A program made the translations under genes and the position numbers. The notes beneath the pieces are model-generated. The model was not told the DNA's origin and made no database searches. It saw only the letters and a program-made list of their open reading frames with translations. A stretch of 64,000 nucleotides of DNA from Melampsora larici-populina 98AG31 (Eukaryota; Basidiomycota; Pucciniomycetes; Pucciniales; Melampsoraceae), in contig NW_006768769.1 in assembly GCF_000204055.1 (NCBI RefSeq), positions 126,335-190,334 of the forward strand. Reading direction: 5' to 3'. Below, piece by piece: positions 1-11,070 of this stretch. Position 1 is the stretch's first letter. Each line of letters starts with the position of its first letter.

Positions 1-1955
1 AGTTTTCACTGAAATCGGCCTTCACTCCTTGTAGATTCTTCGGTGGGATTGGAATTGGAGCAGAATATCCCTCTGGCAGTGTTGCTGCGGCTGAGAACAC
101 AGAACAAAAAGATGGTATGCGCACGTTTGGTTTCAGCCTGCATGAGTCATCAGATCTGACTTCTTGTTTGTTATCGTACCAACAGTCCCTACCAAAGCAC
201 AAAACGCAATATTTGCTTTGGCCACAAATTGTATGATTGATGTGGGATTTGTTGTATCTGTAAGTAGGAGAACAAGCAAACCTGAACATATTCCACGCCA
301 CAGAATCTACATTTTGGCTTAATCATGTTTACTTAAACCACCATGCCATAATAGGCCTTTGTTCCTCTTGTGCTACTATGGATATTTGGGGAAGACCATC
401 TGCGTGTCATTTGGAGAATGTCTCTAGGTTTAGGTAAGTCTTTCAATTATCGCGAGGTGTTTCCTCAACCCCTCTCTCGCCTTTATTTTCCGGTCAATAT
501 GTAGTGCGAGGCTAATATGTTGGTATGAGGATCCTAGGTGCAATTCCTCCGCTCTTAGTGCTGTTGTGGCGGATGAACATGGCCGAACCAGAAAGCTTTC
601 AAAAATACTCGATGAAGCGGATCCCACTCAAAGCGTGAGTCCACAAAACATTTCAAATCAACAAAATTCACATGTGTCCTCAACTCTGATATCATATTTT
701 CCTAGTTATCCTTGGGCATTACTATTTCGAAATTTCGGTGTTCAGTGGCTTGGGTTATGTCTAGGCTGGTTCATCTATGGTAACTTTCTTTGAAAATTTG
801 TTATAATTTCAGCTCTTCCGCCGTCTTACCTCTCGTATCTCCATTCCGGTAGACTTCATCACATATCCTTTTGGTATATATGGCTCTACTGTTGTGGATA
901 CTATCACGGGAAAGCATGCTGCACTTACCACTGTATTGGGATGGTATGTCAATCGATCAGTCTTTCTTACAGAATGAAGATTCTCATTTTCTTAAATCGA
1001 TTCCTCATTTAAAAAAATTAGGAATGTGGTTATCAATCTATTCAATATCCCAGGAACTCTGATTGGAGCCTTACTTGTCGATAAGCTGAAACCAAAGAAT
1101 ATGATGGTAATCTGTCTTGTTTTACAAGCTACCTTTGGGTTCTTTATGTCTGGATTCTGTGAGCGCTCACCTTTACTCAATTCTGCTCTTGACTAAACAC
1201 TTATTTTCATTCTATTGTATCATTTTGAATTCAGATCTTTTCTTTATGGAGCATATCGGAGGCTTCGCAGTGATGTATGGACTATTCTTGAGCTTCGGTG
1301 AAGCGGGCCCGTGAGCGTCATCTTTTCCAGTATAAATGATGCTGGCACATACTCAAATCCTTGTTTCATCACCAGCGGAAATTGTCTCGGGATGCTTGCC
1401 GCCAAATCAAGTCCCTCGTCTATCAGAGGAATTTTCTGTGAGTCATCATGATCCCCAACAGCCTTACCTCATGCGCCCCGAAATAAGGCCGAGAAACTGA
1501 TCCCACACCCTCACCGCACTCGTTGTTGATGCAGATGGAACAGCTGCCGCAGTTGGTAAGATTGGCGCCTTCGTGGGAACTTGGGCGTTCCCAGCACTTA
1601 TCAAGGCATTCCCTGCCGGTCCATCCCAAGAAACAGGCGTAAGTCTTTTCTTACCTGCTGTGGTCTTAGCTTCAACATATCTGGCCCCATGATCTTTGAG
1701 GTATAATCTCATATAACTTACAATCGTGAACCTTTACAGCCTTTTTGGGTGGGCAGTGGTCTAGCAATTCTATCTGCTATTGTGATCTGGTTTACGGTAG
1801 ATGAGATAGGACCTAACAAGATGTCTGAGATCGATGCCAAGTTTTATGCGGCTCTTCAAGCCCAAGGTTTCGATATAAATCAGATGGGTATCAAACCTAA
1901 TGAACTTGAATCTCCGGTTGAAAAACTTGATATACCAATCAAGGAAGATTACTAA
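1..1955 (+). CDS. GIT1: Git1-type MFS transporter (glycerophosphodiester/phosphate:H+ symporter), 5' partial
   Basis: Plasma-membrane major-facilitator transporter related to yeast Git1, which imports glycerophosphoinositol or phosphate with protons. About ten short exons are visible. The first, after an acceptor near position 33, encodes [18 protein letters not shown], the loop signature of this family. Later exons give [106 protein letters not shown] and [13 protein letters not shown], in the order expected from the middle to the C-terminus. The last exon (from about 1741) holds a final membrane segment and a 50-residue cytosolic tail ending IKEDY, then TAA. The N-terminus and first membrane segments lie upstream of the window. 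Substrate cannot be decided from sequence; a phosphate transporter of the Pho84 group is the alternative. The frame is open through all exons I joined. Confidence 0.85.
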
Positions 1956-2508
1956 AAGTGAGCGTTCCCTTTTTTCTCTCTCTTCAGCAACTTGAACTAA
2001 TTCATCCTAAGTACCGTTATGTAGATGAATGATGCTTTGTGCCAAGCGCTTGAGCTTCAAATGGCTTTCTAGTCGATGTTCTTGTTTATAAGGTCTTTTT
2101 GAAATTAACCTGATACTGGAGTCTTTTCAAGATCAATTTATGTTGTAGTTTATATTAGTAGATAATTTTCAATTCAAAATCAGATACAGGCATCTTTGAA
2201 CCTCCTCAGATAAAGAGAGCTTAGGAGGCACTAATACTTCAAAAAACTTTGTCATTAAACTTTCATATGATCATTTGAACAATCATTCTTGCATTTTATC
2301 TTGAGTCACCCATTGTATTGAAGAAATAGCAAACAATCATTTTTGAGCAATCTCATACAATGCCCCACTTCAAATAATCTCATTCAATGACTCGTAAAAC
2401 CACTTCAAGTATCCAATAGTGTTACATTTGAGAAGACACTCAGGTAATGATAAAAAATGGCCATCGACGCAAAAAAACAGATCCACCAAGATTTCCATAA
2501 ATCAATGA
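1956..2508. other. Convergent 3' intergenic region
   Basis: This spacer separates the 3' ends of the transporter (+) and nitrate reductase (-). It is AT-rich and has no credible ORF, repeat or RNA gene. Both 3' UTRs presumably lie here. Confidence 0.5.
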
Positions 2509-5500
2509 TCAGAACAAGACCAAATTCCGCTCCAAGTCCCACCCCAATTCTTTCAAATTAGGAGTCACAACTTGATCCAATAGTCCAGGCTAAAAAAACA
2601 AAGTGAAAAATCCACAAATGAAAAGTATGGATCAGTTTTTTGCAGCAAATAAAATGGCACGACTAGTGAGTATCCAACATACCGGCCCGCAATAAAACGC
2701 CATGGTATCAACATCAGGGGAAGGGAGATGTTGATTAAGGTGGTCTTTCGTCACCCTACCTCTTTCACCTTTCCATTCATCATCAGCATTTGATAACACG
2801 TGGAATACTTTCAATCGATCTGGGTGTTTAGTTTCCAACTCATTTAGTTCTTTGTATAACAAGATATCCCCTTGAGTTCTGAACATATGAGGGTGATCAG
2901 TACTGAGCTGGATAGGATAGCATTGATATGCGATTGATTTGTTTAGCTTACCTGTTGGCATCGATCAACCACATCTTAGTCTCAGAATCGGTTTCGTCCT
3001 CCAGTACTCCACGAATCACTTGAATGATCGGAGTCACCCCAGATCCACCACAAATCAACGCCAAGTTACGAGTATGGCGGGCCGTTCCCTTCCATGAACA
3101 AGCTCCATCTTTAAACCAGATGAAAGATCCAAGTGGTCCCTTCATATCTATTTGATCACCAACCTTTACATTAGAAAGTGCAACTGACATCTTTCCTCCT
3201 TCAGGGAATTGCTTCGATGGAAGATAAAGTCTGCATATGAAGGTGTAATCAGTTCAGGTATCTTTTGGAGAATCTTCCGCCGATTTGCACTCTAGTTATA
3301 AAAATGAAATGCCTTCTCACTTGATCACGAATTCTATCGTGCCTTTTTGGTGTTCCTTACTAATAGGAGTATAAGCACGTTGTATAAATGTACCATCATC
3401 CGATGCCACCCGAAGATAAACGTGTTGTCCAGTAGGAAGTCCAAGTGATTGATCTTCAGATTCGAGAGCAAAAGTAAAATGGCTTGTATCTTGACTAATC
3501 TTGATCACTTTTGTTAACTTTGAACGTTTCCATTTCTTTTTGTCTAAGAAAACCTCTGAGATGGTAGTCGTTTCATTCGTCTTTTCAGATTTTTCGGAGT
3601 CGCCAGCTGTGTTGGCTATAGTGCCGATATGCTATGTGTAAGGATATGGGAAAAAGGAATGAGAATCAAGGGGGTTTTGTGTAGATAACAACGATCGTGG
3701 TTTGTGTGGAACTCAACAAATCCAGCCAACTGTTTCTTCGCCGATGCTGAGTGTAATCCCATGAAATCGTCGGTTGCATCTTCCCCAGCGGCAAGTTTGA
3801 TAGACTCGGCTCCTCCAGGATGCTGACTCAAGAAACTAAGATTTGAAAGACAAAATGAGTTGAGTGTGATACAATGAGGTAGCGAATCATATGATGTGGA
3901 TGCGCCAACTTACGCAGTGCCATCATACACCTGACCATTTACAATGAACCAAGGTTCAGATGATTCAGCGCCATGAGACTCAAGCTCTGATAGAGTAATC
4001 GTTTTCACAACATCATCCTTTGTCATCTTTACTGTTTGCGGCTTGGGAGCAGGCTTCTTAGGTTCAGCTGAAGCACTCGCAGCGTCACCAAAGATTGGTT
4101 TAGAGATGTCTTGACCCTCATCTTTCATACGCTGCATCCATCCTCCGGTCTGTACACCAGCAAGAGTAGGATGCTCGAAACGCAACTTCAGCTTGCCATC
4201 CACTTCGGTCTTATGGATGGCGACTCGATGCCACCAGTTGCTGAAAAAATAGGAAACGGTAAGTCCAAGGATAATAATTGTGAACACTGTGAAAACAATT
4301 CATGAAACTGACTTCATCATTCCAGTGGGGTTCCAGTACATGTCTCTAGGTTGTAACGCGAGCGAAGAATCCATTGCTCTCACCATAAAAACATCCGCAT
4401 TCGCAAGATCTTTGAGGCTAACCTGAACATTCCAAAAACACCAACAAAAGCATTGATCTCGTTCACAGACATCGAATGTACCCCATAATTTTGGATCTGC
4501 TTCTTGATTGATAATCTTTCGAAAAAGATCTTCCGGATAAACAATCGAGGCTAATTTCCATTGAACACCACCATCAAGCGAGTACTCGACCCTGTTCACT
4601 CGACGACCGCCACCTGCATAAGCATATCCTCGCAGATTGTACGATGACGGTTCCGAGCCTTGATCTCTATCACTTGTAGAACTTGAGAAATCTTTGTTCA
4701 TCTCAATGATCTCCTCGTGCTGCGGGTAACACGTGACAGAGTTGACGTTCAGATCATTGATTATATACTTCGGATCGTACCACCTGAAGAACAAAATTCG
4801 CATCATGCCCAGGTCAAGATCAACAACTATATCCAAGACATTATGCCAAAGACGAAAACGATTTGAAATTTACCACTGGCTCTCTGTTCGCGCCCTATCA
4901 GCTGTCAGCTCCGTTGGTAAGACCTTGTTATCCTGATAGCCGAATGCAACAGCCAAGGGTCAAACAAATGAGAGGATGTCTTCAGAGGGGGTGTCAAGAC
5001 TGACTCGGAAGTGAAGATGATGTTGAGACTCTTTCTCGGATACTGTGATCTTGGTTAACCACTTCACGCTACGTCCACCAATCTGACCAGGAACCACCAA
5101 TCTCAATGGGTATCCATGATCCGGTCTGACAAAGATAGGGGATATAAGTCCGATTAGGTATATCGAAGCGGGTGTGCCACAAGAGATTCAATGGTGAAGA
5201 GCTCGACTTACTCGAGAGGTAAGCCATTCATGGCCCAAGCTAACATGAGACCTTTTCCTTTATCTTTTGCAGTATTGATAGTCTGACTAGTACCGTACGG
5301 TCCATCAGGAAGTACATCGGCTCCTTCAAATACCACATGACGAGCTCCATCACGAATCCCCATGGCACCCACATATTCCAACACCTCTGAAAGGTAAACA
5401 CCGGTGAAAAGTGCCGTAGAGGTACCAGCGCTACCCCAGCTGAAACCCAGGGATTGGGCCACTGCGTTTTGCTCTTTGCGCCTATTGCCGGCACATACCA

Positions 5501-6116
5501 TGGTTACTGGAAGAGTGACGGTCTGAAAATGACCTCGACGTAAGTCTCCAAGGGTAATGTTCATGGGTCTTTTGACAAGTCTGTTTTTGGAGACGAGCAG
5601 TTAGCGTATGTTAGCTTAAAATTGAGATATTGATAGCGGAGCTAGATCAATAACTTACCCGTCTATTTTCACCATCCACTCGTTTGGATCTTTTCCTTTG
5701 AATTCAGGTACCGCACCATGATTACGGACGTAGAACAATGAAGACGGTGTAAGGAATCCAGCATCGTATAGATCCGTCAGTGGCGCTTCGCAATCTGTTT
5801 TGCATAAGGGTTAAGCTGTACTCTAACTAGGTTGGCCAAGACAGTAAATTTATACTCAACTGAATGGATGTCGTCCTGTGAGACGTATCAATCTCTCGTC
5901 TCGTTTGACCCATGCATCAGGAGTTCCTTTATCAGCTGGGTTCATGGACTCAGGTTTGCGCATTAGCTCAGCTGGCAAGGCTGGGTACTCTTCTGGCAAA
6001 ATTGGCTTTGGAGGTGATGCAAATGATGCGGTAGCTTTGAGATCAATCGAACGGTGACCCTTCGATCTACGAGGTTGGAGGGTTGTATAAACTGACGAAG
6101 GTGATGAAGGTGCCAT
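2509..6116 (-). CDS. niaD: Nitrate reductase [NAD(P)H], molybdenum-cofactor enzyme
   Basis: Reduces nitrate to nitrite in the cytosol using NAD(P)H. The order of domains is complete. The N-terminal exon (6116 to about 5860) starts MAPSSPSSVYTTL. The Mo-cofactor domain at about 5208-5564 has TMVCAGNRRKEQN, whose Cys is the Mo ligand, and LPDGPYGTSQT. The dimerisation region at 4300-4836 reads WYDPKYIINDLNVNSVT. The cytochrome b5 domain (about 3616-4040) has heme motif SQHPGGAESIK and the second His in GLHSASAKK. The FAD domain (3317-3508) carries RAYTPIS, and the NAD(P)H domain (2632-3190) carries CGGSGVTPIIQ and a CGP motif. The last short exon ends PNLKELGWDLERNLVLF with its stop at 2509. 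ATG at 6114-6116 opens the frame. No nitrite reductase or nitrate porter lies beside it; the neighbours are a transporter of another family and a mitochondrial tRNA synthetase. Sulfite oxidase is excluded by the b5-FAD-NAD order. Confidence 0.95.
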
Positions 6117-7436
6117 CTTGAAGGACTCTCACTCGAGGATAGTTGATGACTATGTTTTTGGAAGTTGGAGGGTGTGAGTTTGAAAGAGTTTATAGGTAAA
6201 TTAATCTGGGTTTGCAGTATGCATTTGTGGACGTAGCAGAGCGGTATAAGAGGTCCCAATGTTGGCGGTCAACAAGCGAATTAAATCCATTTCATTTTGT
6301 CTCTGACTGAAGCTGAATACTAATTACATGAACCTTCAGTCCGTTTGGCAATTTAGCTTAACTAAGCCCCTCGCGGCCGCGCGAGGGGCTTAGTTAAGCT
6401 AATTTGGCAATAGATGTTCCGGCAAATACGTATGTCACTTTGATCCTAGAATGATGATGGTGTCATGACCAATTGGTAAATGATATTTCCCATGCACCTG
6501 ACGTTCAGTTGAGACAGGTGTATTGCTCTTCCCAGGAACCTTGAAAGTTGAGAAAATGAGGGTTTTTAAAAACATTCAAAGTATCGCCTGATCTGGCCGT
6601 GCTTTGATCGAGTGTTGTAGCTTTGCTTGATCGACAAAACCTTCGTGGAATACCAGGTTTCGGAAGGGGATGATTGATACGTGATTGATATGAATCCAGT
6701 CGGGAGGTCGGACGGTTCGTCCCCTGTGATGCTAGATATTTGGTAGGTCCAGTGCTGCACCCTGGTGCTTTTAGTCATAGGATTGAAATTGTGAAGATAT
6801 TGAACAAAAGATTTCTTGTGAGATTGAGCATAAAGTATGCTCTTAAAGGCACTTGATTATTTTTTCGAGACTGACTTTGACCGATTGGGAGCTAGGGGAG
6901 GTTTATGGGGAGGTTGAGTGAAATTGGATGTGTTGATGATGGAAGTTCAATGCATTTTGGTTCTTGATAATAAAAGCTAAAAGCAGTCGACCAGAAGCGC
7001 ATACAAGTGCTTCTCATTTCATGCAGCAGTACAACTTTTACCAGGGCTCCTTGAAATGTGCGCTGAGGAGTCTTGCTAGCGTATCATCTAATCCTCCCGT
7101 CTAGGAAAACGTACTTCTCATAATTGGCTGCTTGTCAAACCACTTCCTCTTTCCTTCCTGAATCCTCAACCAACGATAAACCAAAACCTTTGCCATGGTT
7201 CATCAAATAAGTGATTTCAGATGAGAATCAGCTCAACTTACTAGGTCGTGATAAGTGTGTTGAAATCTACTTGATTGTCAAGATGAAGATAAGAATTCTA
7301 TGACTACATCATGAAGATGTGGGACAAGCTCGCGGTTTTTGATAGTGGGTGACGAGTTAGTTTGATTATTTGACCTAAAGGCTCTTGTCTATTTCCCTTG
7401 ATTGATTCATTATTACAAACAAGACAATCAAGACCG
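6117..7436. other. Intergenic region upstream of nitrate reductase
   Basis: About 1.3 kb between the nitrate reductase start and the prolyl-tRNA synthetase stop. It should hold the nitrate reductase promoter. I see no convincing gene; short ORFs here look random. The only structured item is the 50-bp palindrome at 6353-6402, listed separately. Confidence 0.45.
6353..6402. mobile_element. 50-bp perfect hairpin element flanked by 9-bp direct repeats
   Basis: Two perfectly complementary 23-bp arms, beginning TTAGCTTAACTAAG and ending CCCCTCGCG before the loop, surround the 4-nt loop GCCG. The identical 9-mer TTTGGCAAT stands immediately outside both ends (6344-6352 and 6403-6411), as expected for a target-site duplication. 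A 9-bp duplication is typical of Mutator-like transposition, but the element is far too short to encode anything. GC content of the arms is above that of the flanks. It lies about 240 bp upstream of the nitrate reductase start codon. Confidence 0.75.
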
Positions 7437-9800
7437 CTACTTTGATTCATTAATAAGAGACCCAATAGTATCACTCAACCTCCCCTGATCCACCAATTTC
7501 CCATCAACTAACCCAACATTCTCCAACTCTATTACTTTTCCATTCTTTACATCTCTAATCTCAATCACTTGATTTTTAATCCAACGATTTCCAAGTACAA
7601 TCAAAATCGGATAACCAACCAAATCAGCATCCATTAATTTCCATCCGATTCTTTGAATTCGATCATCAATCAAAACTTCTCCTTTCAACTCTCCTACTTT
7701 TGTTTTTATAGATTCTACTTCACGACCAATGATTTGAGCTACAGATTTGATCAGATCAGATGATCCAGCGTCGTTTTCTTGCATTGGGATTATTATGCAA
7801 ACCTTGAAAGGAGCAACATTGATCGGCCATCTCAAGCCAGTTTCCGTATGCGAACATTCAGCAATTGCACCCATCAATCGACTGATCCCAATCCCAAAGC
7901 AACCCATCTCGAGTGGATTTTCCTTCTGAAGACCGGTTTTGGGATCTGAGATTTTGTAGGTGGCTGAGAGGGAAGAAGAGTATTTGGTACCAAGGTAAAA
8001 GGTATGTGCAACTTCAATAGCTTTTGAGGATCCCAGAGGTGAACGACACTTTGGGCAGTGGTCGAGGTGATCTTCTTTGGGAGCTGGTTTTTTGTTGTCA
8101 TATACATGAGATGATGATAAGACTTGACGCACATCGTGAACTGAATAGGTTGGTAATCGAGACCAGATAGAAAGTGGTGAGCGTTCCGATGGGGTATAGT
8201 CGACAGACTCGGGTATGCTAGAAGATGTTGGCAAAGAGGTGAGATGGATGAATTGATCTTCAATTTTTCGATAAAGTTCCTCAATTTCAAACGTCATGCA
8301 ACTTTCGTCAATCAAAACGTCCAATTTTTCAAAACGCTCGTCTAATCCTGCCAACTCGGTGGCATTATTTATTTTCATTTCAAGAAGATCGGGATGGATT
8401 TTTCCAAGTTTTAAAGGGTTGATTGGTCGATTTGCTGGTAGGACAACAGCCAGTAAAGTCGTATTAAGGGAAGTCTGAAAGAATTCGACTCGTAATGCAT
8501 TGACATCGGACAAAGGCGGGACCAGAACGCTCTTTGCCAATTCAACATTTGCAATGTAATCACATTTCGTGCACTTAATCACTGTATCTTCTCCTGCTAG
8601 ATCAGGTATAAGGTTTGGTACGAGTTTTTCAAGGTCAGCACGTGTAAATCATCAATATTGAAGATAGTGCATATGGGTTCTCTAATGTGTGACGTACAGG
8701 GTGACTCAAATTGATATTCATGTGACTGCGAGCCACCGATTGCTCCGCTATCCGCTTCAGCCTTTCAAAATAGCAAGTGACAATGAACTGTCAATAAGTG
8801 CGATCATCAAGTTGCGCACGATCATCGAGGTATATATGACAGACCACCACAAATGGAATCCCAATTCTTTTTAGGATCTTTTCATAAGCTCCTTGGACTG
8901 CTGAGTATGTCTCGAGTGCCTTTGTCCGGTCGAGATCGAATGTATAGAGATCTTTCATGATGAATTCTCTGGATCTTAGTAATCCAGCTCGGGGTCGTAG
9001 TTCATCACGATATTTCCGTCCTAATTATTGATTGAATTGATAAAATCAGTAAAATTCAGTCTGATGCTGCATAGGTGTTGAGCTGGCCACCAAACACCTT
9101 CAGAAGTGATGACATGTAGAGCGAACCTATATGAAAGAGGCGCACTGGAAGTTGTTTACTGGAATTCACATCAAGCTTAACCAGTTGAGTAATCTCTTCT
9201 TCGTGAGTCGGTGCTAATAAAAGATGAGCATCTTTTCGATCCGAGAGTCGAAAGAGCTGGGCGAACGGCAAGTAAGATTCTGATGCTTCCACTAGTCTTA
9301 CAAAGCTGCGATCAAGATGCAAACCTCTTTGCCTGCTGTGTTCCATCGACCTGAAGCTTTCCAGAGTGACGAGGTTTGAAGATGTGATAAAGATACTTCA
9401 CTAGCACCTAAAGAAATCGTCCCCCAAAAGACACTCTCGATTCATTAGAAAACGGGGAACTTCGAAGCAGCGTGTCGATCGCCAATGTTTCTCGTAAGGT
9501 TCTTGATTTACCTATTCTTTCCATTTCTTCACGTACGATGTCTTCGACTTTCTTGAGCACCCTGATAGCATTTGGTAAAAAGTTCCATATTCCAGTCGAA
9601 CTTTGTCTCAGAAAGCCAGCTCGAAGAAGCAAATGATGACCAGGCGAAGAGATGGAGGTATCTGATTGAGCTTGTGTCTTGATTGTAGGTGAATAGCGAT
9701 TAGATTGAAGGACGGGCTCTGAGGAACTTGATGATATTGAGAAATGAGATCGAATGAGTTTAGTGTTGAATTGGTGAGATGACAAAAATTTGTTCATCAT
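7437..9800 (-). CDS. Prolyl-tRNA synthetase, bacterial-type, probably mitochondrial
   Basis: Class II aminoacyl-tRNA synthetase that charges tRNA-Pro. The N-terminus ([20 protein letters not shown], then Ser-rich) is basic and acidic-free, like a mitochondrial presequence. The exon at about 9408-9800 has [20 protein letters not shown]. The next exon carries [11 protein letters not shown] and [12 protein letters not shown] (motif 2 region). The long exon 7437-8582 starts with a CxxC ([11 protein letters not shown]), has a second CPKCRSPLG, then [14 protein letters not shown] and motif 3 ([13 protein letters not shown]), followed by the anticodon-binding domain ([20 protein letters not shown]). 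The segment of roughly 180 residues between motifs 2 and 3 matches the position of the bacterial editing insertion. I take ATG at 9798-9800 as start because the codon before it is GTG. Organelle targeting is inferred from the N-terminus. Confidence 0.9.
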
Positions 9801-11070
9801 CACCTTCGATCTGAATTGGGCGATTGAAAAAAAATGTATCAGTTTAAGAAACAGACACTACCCCAGCCATAGGAGCATCCACAAGGGTCCTCGTGTTAAG
9901 CTTAATCGTGAACTGACCTGAACCGAACCCTTCAGCGAGCCAAGCTACAGTGAACTATAACAACTCGATGTTGATAAGCTTGACCGCTTGTCCATACGAA
10001 CTTCAAGCAAATCAAGAGGGGATGTGAAGCAAGGTCAAATCTTTTGAGGGTCACAAATCAATTTCGGTGATAACCGTCAAAGTTCGGGAATTCTCACTCT
10101 GCAATTCTACCCAGTCACGTGACTCATTTCTTCGCTTTCTCTATCATTCTCCATCACTTCTTCCAAAGTTTAAGATGCCCCATTGTCACCATCCACTAGT
10201 CTGCAGAAGCAACTGTAAGGATCCGACCAATCACTTGTACTTGGACCACCAGTCTTCAATAAACCAGTGTGCACTGGTGGTCAAGTTCTCCCAAAATCAT
10301 CATGGAGTACACTGAAAAGGATTATTATGATGATGTCAACACAAGATTTCTCTCTGCATTCCTCCTCTGCCCTTCATAGCACCACTTTTCCATGGCTCAA
10401 TATTTTATTGCGAGCTCCTGCAGCTTGATTTGGAAGCCTGAGCCACCTCTAACGCCTGAACTGTGTTTCTGACGTTTGAAATGACCCCGCAGATCACATG
10501 CCCAATAGAAACATCCTGATAATCTTCACCTTTTCCTCCAATTTTGGGATCTATCATTTATTTTGACTGGATGTGATGAAACTGCCAACAGAGTGGCCCT
10601 TCAGCCTAGATTTCAAGGAGTCCTCAAGTTTTTAAAAAGAAGAAATCTCACATCCCATGCACTCATGCTGAGGGCTGCTATCTGAGTATGTCTTGGAGGT
10701 TAGCCCTTGTCAACCTTGGGGTGGTGTGAGAAGCTGGAAGCTTTGCAACCCCATGAAAGCCTTTTTGAACTTTGATAAATATTCGCCCCTGAAAGGCAAC
10801 CAAAGGAAGAGGTTGTGAGCTTCCTTATCACCAACATATATTTAACAATTGATTTCATATCTGGCTTGAGCTACAAAATTGATACAACTTGATTGGTCAT
10901 GAATATCATACCATTTCTTCAGAGACAAGCACACAAATTCCGACATAAAGCGCATAGTATAATGTACTGTTCACTTTGACCTACAGCTCACTTTGAACAT
11001 CCGAGTACACACATGTGGGGATTGTGCCGTCCATAAACTATGCAGAGAGACAGGATACACTGATATGTCT
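9801..11070. other. Intergenic region with one short hairpin
   Basis: Spacer between the prolyl-tRNA synthetase start and the GABA aminotransferase stop. No gene is supported; the 82-codon ORF at 10067-10315 has no recognisable features. At 10244-10282 the 10-bp arms GACCACCAGT and ACTGGTGGTC form a stem with a 19-nt loop that itself contains CCAGTGTGCACTGG. No target-site duplication is evident. Confidence 0.4.

Noticed and set aside
1156..1170. Perfect palindrome GTGAGCGCTCAC, also present near 14681
   Set aside because: Resembles a symmetric operator, but in the first case it lies at an exon end with a splice donor and in the second in unmarked DNA; two 12-mers are not enough.
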